Shown here: one piece after another, positions 59,930-64,000 of the stretch
Position numbering within the stretch: position 1 is the stretch's first letter
How the letters are laid out: each line of letters starts with the position of its first letter
Source: Drosophila persimilis
Lineage: Eukaryota; Arthropoda; Insecta; Diptera; Drosophilidae
Assembly (NCBI RefSeq): GCF_003286085.1
Contig: NW_020825706.1
Coordinates: forward strand, 682,001-746,000
Direction: 5' to 3'
Length of the DNA stretch: 64,000 nt
The notes under the pieces: model-generated
Told to the model about the DNA's origin: nothing
Database searches by the model: none
The model's input: only the letters and a program-made list of their open reading frames with translations
Position numbers and translations under genes: made by a program

Positions 59930-60560
59930 TAAGCCATAATTTCGAATGCTATCGAGCATTTTTAATTATCGAATGATTATTCAATTCTTTAAACATCCCG
60001 AAAATGTGGAACTATCTAATAAGCCACAATTTACCATGTTATCGATTAGTAATCGATAATATTTGTAATTATGGATTAACTGTTGGACTTAAAAAGATCG
60101 AAAATGTTCAATTATCGAAAAAACTGCAGTTGAATTAAATTATCGATTAATTATCGATGTACTTTTGGCTTTCGATTAACGACTGGTGTCTTAAAACGGC
60201 TTGAAAAAGATAATTTTTAAAAATATCGACACTTTATTCTTTTATCGATTAATAATCGAAATTATTTCAAATGATAGATTAACTATTGGACTTTAAAAAT
60301 GATCTAAAATATGAAATTATCGAAGAAGCCACAATTTACAATGTTATCGATTAGTAATCGATATTAGTTTTAATGTGAGATTAACTTTTCGACTTTTAAA
60401 ATGATCGAAAATGTTAAATATACAATTAAATTATGTTATCGATTAATTATCGATAAATTGTTGGCTTTCGATTGATTATTAAAGACTTAAAACTGCTTAA
60501 AAGAACTAATTTTTGCAAAAAGGGACACTTGATAATGTTATCGATTAAGAATCGATGGTT
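59930..60560. repeat. AT-rich tandem array, ~100-bp period, palindromic TATCGATTA core
   Basis: Six evenly spaced cores at 60040, 60141, 60243, 60345, 60437 and 60539 (intervals 101, 102, 102, 92, 102). The strongest two are the perfect 19-bp inverted repeat TATCGATTAGTAATCGATA (60040-60058 and 60345-60363). Flanking sequence is also shared, and AAGCCACAATTTAC-ATG precedes the cores at 60040 and 60345, so a three-unit higher-order period of ~305 bp is visible. A more diverged unit starts near 59931, and scattered ATCGA motifs extend back to about 59800. No open frame. Confidence 0.85.
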
Positions 60561-62258
60561 GAATATAGGCTACAGAAAGGGTTTATGAGGAAATTTATGT
60601 TAGAATCCATAAAGATTAGTAGATAACTTTTCATTCGGCTTTCCTTGGCCAATTTTCATACCCCAATTGTTCTACCCCATTCCTTGCAGTTAAGAGATGA
60701 GTTTATTTAGTTAACCTTCGGACAAAACTTCCGTCGCATATGGCACAATGAACAAGTTTATATTAAAACTTGAAGCACATGTCTACCCACTCCCGGCCTG
60801 TCCTTCTGGTCGGGATTCAGCATACAGCTGCGTCACCGAATGACTGGGAATTAGTTTATCCCAAACCAAAAAAAAAAGCGAAGAAGGGAGAGAATTCTGA
60901 GAAAAAAGGGCAAGCATATTTCGTAATGCCAAATAACCAAATCAAAACTAATCAGGCAGAAGTTACTGCCGCACGGCCAGCAGGTGGCATTCATCCGGAT
61001 GGGGGATTGGGGACTGGGTGGGGGACTGGGTGGGTTCTGGCCACAGTGAAAATGGTTTTAAATTGCTGCCTGATTGTCTTTCAAGTTGGACCCAACACTT
61101 GTTGGGCCATGCCCATTCGATTCCTTGGCAATCTTCTCGACTGTGACTCGAAATTTAATCAAGCGTTGAAATTTTTGCACGTACTCCGTATTTTCTATTT
61201 CTATCATATTCAATGGCCTCCCAACCAATGCCAATTTCAGCCACACAAAACTCTTGGTCACATGTGGCGGGTGTGTGTGTCCCAGTCGCTGCTCGGACCT
61301 GCCACGAGTTCTCTGGGGGTTGCAACAGTTGCCAAAGACTGTGACCTCCTTCCAAACATATTTTTTTGGTTCCTTCTTGTGTGTGTCGCTTCATTAAGCT
61401 TTTTTTTTGTGGCACGAACCACAAGCTGTGACGGATTGGAAGGTGCGTGGGTGTGGCACCCTCAAATGTTTCAATAATTAAGCAGATTCCAGCTTTTTTC
61501 TCATATTTTTTGGTATTTCTGGAACGGTCTAGTCATAGAGATACTAGATTTGGGGGAGGGGGGTTTTTCTTGGGCTCCTGCTGCCACATCTTGACTCCTT
61601 TTTAATATCAATTTGACACAGTTGTTGGCCTTTCACGTACTGTGCTCATTTTTCTCTTTTGGCATTTGATTGCAGGACGAGCAGACCGCAAGGGCGCACG
61701 GGGCACGGGGCACGGGGCATGGGGCATGGGGCACACTCGCACAATATGTTGCAATTTCTGTTAATTTTGTTATTGAGACACGTTCGGTCTCTGCATCTGC
61801 TGCTGCAGCATGTGCATTGGGGAGTCGAGTATCTTTTGTGGCATCCAAAAGTTCGGGTTTCATTGATTGAGATTGATGCATGGGGGAGCTGCCTGCTCGC
61901 TCAATTTGGCAAAAGAAGCCACAGCAAAAGCTTGCGGTATATGCATATAATTTTCCAAGGAAAGAAATCCCAAAGCCAGTGGGATCTATTGGCCACAACA
62001 AAGCACATGCCTCAGAGGCCACACTGAGAGCAAATTTATAGACGTTTAAGCCTTTTTATGCCAGCAAATCAACTCGATTGAGTCCTCCTATCTCCCTCTC
62101 TCTCTCTCTCCAGGCAATTAATAATTCCTTTACAAATACAAGGCTTATTTGAGTGGAAATTTGTTGGAAAAGTTTGTGGTTAGACTTTAAATATAATAAA
62201 CAAAAGCAATTTAAGGGGAATAAAGCATGAGACTAATGCAAAGGCTCATCCTTACAGG
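60561..62258. other. Spacer with low-complexity patches
   Basis: No supported gene. Contains a short GGGCACG/GGGCATG minisatellite (61696-61733) and a (CT)n run (62092-62112). The 235-residue frame starting near 60770 is low-complexity at its start and shows no domain. Confidence 0.5.
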
Positions 62259-62643
62259 CGTCATGCAGTACGGCCGCTCGGTTGATGGCTGGGAATGGCC
62301 CCATGGAAACTGCGAACCCAAAAGATGTGATATGATTGTAATTTATATGTTTTTCGATCATTTTCGATAGGTATTGCATGTAGAATGTTATTTTAAATGT
62401 CTATGTAGCTTACATCCGACATTCGTCATGCGGTAGAGCCCCTCGGTTGAGTGGGACTGACTTTCTAGCAAGGATATGCGCATAAAAAGCTATAAACGAA
62501 CCCAAAATATGGGGAGCAACAGAATAAAATACAATTTTAAAGCCATATTTTGAGATATAGTTGATTATTCGATAGGTATTGCATGTAGATGTATATGTAC
62601 TTTACATATGTCACTCGTCATGCGGTAGAGCCCCTCGGTTGAG
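62259..62643. repeat. Short tandem repeat family with CGTCATGCGGTAGAGC core
   Basis: The core with following CCCTCGGTTGAG occurs at 62424-62451 and 62616-62643 identically, and in diverged form at 62259. The two exact copies are each preceded by TCGATAGGTATTGCATGTAG (about 62364 and 62569), giving a ~200-bp unit. A fourth related copy is far away at 43240-43266, in the arrestin intron. Confidence 0.8.
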
Positions 62644-62786
62644 GGCTCTCGTTTGGCCCTTCAAGCCTTATGCTGGAGTCGCGCTCTCCAGGGAGCTTTT
62701 GCTTGAGTCTACTACATGTAGATGTTATGTCTTGTGTAGAGTAGAAGTAATGTCTAATGTAGTAATGTCTTTGGGTGCGGGGTTTC

Positions 62787-63533
62787 TTAAGAGCCCTGTG
62801 AAGATCTTAGCATATTACTCAGCTGCTCTGCAATCTCCATTTCGTCCAGCATCCGAAATTCTGGATGAGCCTTGCTCACAATGCCCACCTCCAAGTGCAG
62901 CGGCTCGAAGCGAATATCCAAGACAGTGCCCAGGCATTCGAGGGCCAGCTGTATGGCCTTCTCCTCGGACATATTACGGGTACCCCCCTTCAAGTGGGCC
63001 GCCAAGAACGCCTCCGCCTGGTCAGCCTGTGGACCCAGGCCACAGCCCTTGTAGCTGTTGCAGTCGGCCCCGGGATCCGTCATGTGGAGCGTGGGGCCCA
63101 GCTTTTCGTCGTACTCGATCAGAATCATGCTGCAGCCGAGCGGACGGATTTCGGGATGCTGCGAGTACACCTGATTGATGTCCGCCATGCGTTCGCACAG
63201 CGCCTTGGCTGTGACATCGTAGCCGCAGGTGTATCTGAATTTGCTGGCCTCGTTGCGGGACCGCCGCACCTGAAAGTGGGAGTCGCCGATGCGGCCTGTC
63301 ATGCAGCAGCCAATCTTTGGGGTGATGCGAAACAAATGCTTCACCGACCGCGGCACGATGGTTTTGTCGGTAATCCGCTTCTGGGTGGCCAGAACTGCTG
63401 CGTTTTTGGTCTTCAGCGCCACTGTGGTGTTCTCCAAGGCTGCCGCTTTCCTGGCATAGTCGATCTGATGTAAATCCCCCGATGGCGAGAAGATGGTGAT
63501 CTGCTGATCAAGGCCTGCCGTTAAACGCGACAT
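62787..63533 (-). CDS. Proteasome subunit alpha type-6-like (alpha1 class), divergent paralogue
   Basis: Structural alpha-ring subunit of the 20S proteasome. Frame of 248 residues from the ATG at 63533; PSMA6 is about 246. Signature ITIFSPSGDLHQIDYARKAA matches the alpha N-terminal motif (usually FSPEGRLYQVEYA), followed by VALKTKNAAVLATQKRITDK, HLFRITPKIGCCMTGRIGDS, MADINQVYSQHPEIRPLGCS and SEEKAIQLALECLGTVLDI. Changes at normally conserved sites (GRLYQVEYAFKAI to GDLHQIDYARKAA) suggest a fast-evolving copy rather than the housekeeping Prosalpha1. The coding region is intronless. A good 3' splice site (CTTGCAG) lies nine bases before the ATG and a GTAAGA donor near 63607, so the longer in-frame start at 63596 falls in a 5' UTR intron. 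A testis-biased role would be typical but is inference. Confidence 0.86.
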   Translation of the reverse strand: MSRLTAGLDQQITIFSPSGDLHQIDYARKAAALENTTVALKTKNAAVLATQKRITDKTIVPRSVKHLFRITPKIGCCMTGRIGDSHFQVRRSRNEASKFRYTCGYDVTAKALCERMADINQVYSQHPEIRPLGCSMILIEYDEKLGPTLHMTDPGADCNSYKGCGLGPQADQAEAFLAAHLKGGTRNMSEEKAIQLALECLGTVLDIRFEPLHLEVGIVSKAHPEFRMLDEMEIAEQLSNMLRSSQGS

Positions 63534-64000
63534 TTCTGAAGCTGCAAGCAGGAGAATATTTCTAAAAATATTGTGAAATATTGGATGAAAATTCATTTAA
63601 TCTTACTTCTGCTGATGATATGCAGGTTCTTTTCGTCAATTCGGAAGTATTTTCCACACTTTTGGAAGGAAAATAGCAATAATGTCAAGACCTGGGAGTT
63701 GTTTTGGAATATATCTCCCTAATACTTTTTCTATGACAACATATTCAAGGAAAACCATGTTTTTTTAAACAATATGTGCCAAATATTCAATATACAACGA
63801 TATTGATAGTTATTTTGTCTTTGGCTGCACCCAAACTGCACTTGAACACTCTCCATCTCGCTCCCACAGCCACGCACACTTTCGCTTTCATTTTAAGCAA
63901 GAGAGGGAGACGACGAGAGACAGATTCGATCACCTCATTGGCAGTAGAAAAGGGAGAGCCGAACTTTCGGTTTCATTTTGCAGTAGCAGAGCAATAAGAA
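63534..64000. other. 5' leader and upstream region of the proteasome-like gene
   Basis: Predicted leader intron about 63543-63607, then the first leader exon. No other gene seen to the window edge. Confidence 0.45.

Noticed and set aside
60770-61477. 235-residue plus-strand frame
   Set aside because: Low-complexity Lys start, mixed hydrophobic end, no homology recognised and AT-rich spacer composition.
63534-63596. Extended N-terminus (MNFHPIFHNIF...) for the proteasome-like gene
   Set aside because: Separated from the conserved start by a good 3' splice site, and proteasome alpha subunits begin at the MSR-type start; it is likely intronic.

Overview
This is a eukaryotic nuclear window from a fruit fly (genus Drosophila). 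It has short GT-AG introns of about 55-80 bases, AT-rich spacers and CAG/CAA-rich coding repeats. Nearly every protein closely resembles a D. melanogaster protein I recognise: tropomyosin 2, Ear, SelR, Tsp86D, Fdh/GSNOR, Tpc1 and Adk3. The remembered map positions of these genes all lie on Muller element E (3R of D. melanogaster). A non-melanogaster Sophophora species, perhaps of the obscura group, is plausible, but the sequence alone does not prove the species.

Layout. 0-3.5 kb: Tm2 with two alternative last coding exons. 5.1-6.7 kb: a secreted C-type lectin-like protein with poly-Gln. 7.0-8.4 kb (minus): a MADF-BESS transcription factor. 9.5-12.4 kb: ear, a YEATS protein, divergent from the MADF gene. 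13.7-16.1 kb (minus): a DUF229 ectoenzyme-like protein. 16.7-21.3 kb (minus): two tandem SLC19-type folate/thiamine transporters. 22.9-27.0 kb (minus): SelR (MsrB), with a mitochondrial start exon and two alternative catalytic last exons. 28.3-29.3 kb: tetraspanin Tsp86D. 30.9-32.2 kb (minus): Fdh. 33.6-34.9 kb: a TMEM169 homologue. 36.7-37.7 kb: a broken sorbitol dehydrogenase. 37.8-38.7 kb (minus): a thioredoxin-fold-like protein. 39.3-40.3 kb (minus): Tpc1. 41.4-43.9 kb (minus): an alpha-arrestin. 45.8-55.7 kb: a second alpha-arrestin, whose 8.2 kb first intron contains two antisense genes, Adk3 and a TTC14-like TPR/RS protein. 55.7-62.7 kb: gene-poor, repeat-rich DNA with an inverted-repeat transposon relic, a ~100 bp-period array with a palindromic TATCGATTA core, and other short tandem repeats. 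62.8-63.5 kb (minus): a divergent proteasome alpha-6-type subunit.

The genes do not form one pathway; this is ordinary gene-dense euchromatin. Fdh, the sorbitol dehydrogenase relic, Tpc1 and Adk3 are metabolic; the two alpha-arrestins are diverged relatives that share an intron position. I saw no tRNA, rRNA, CRISPR or bacterial-type feature. No wholly new system is evident. The best leads are the palindromic 100-bp array, a 60-nt in-frame intron whose retention would destroy an arrestin PPxY motif, the proteasome paralogue, the sorbitol dehydrogenase pseudogene, and a probable rearrangement boundary between ear and the DUF229 gene.
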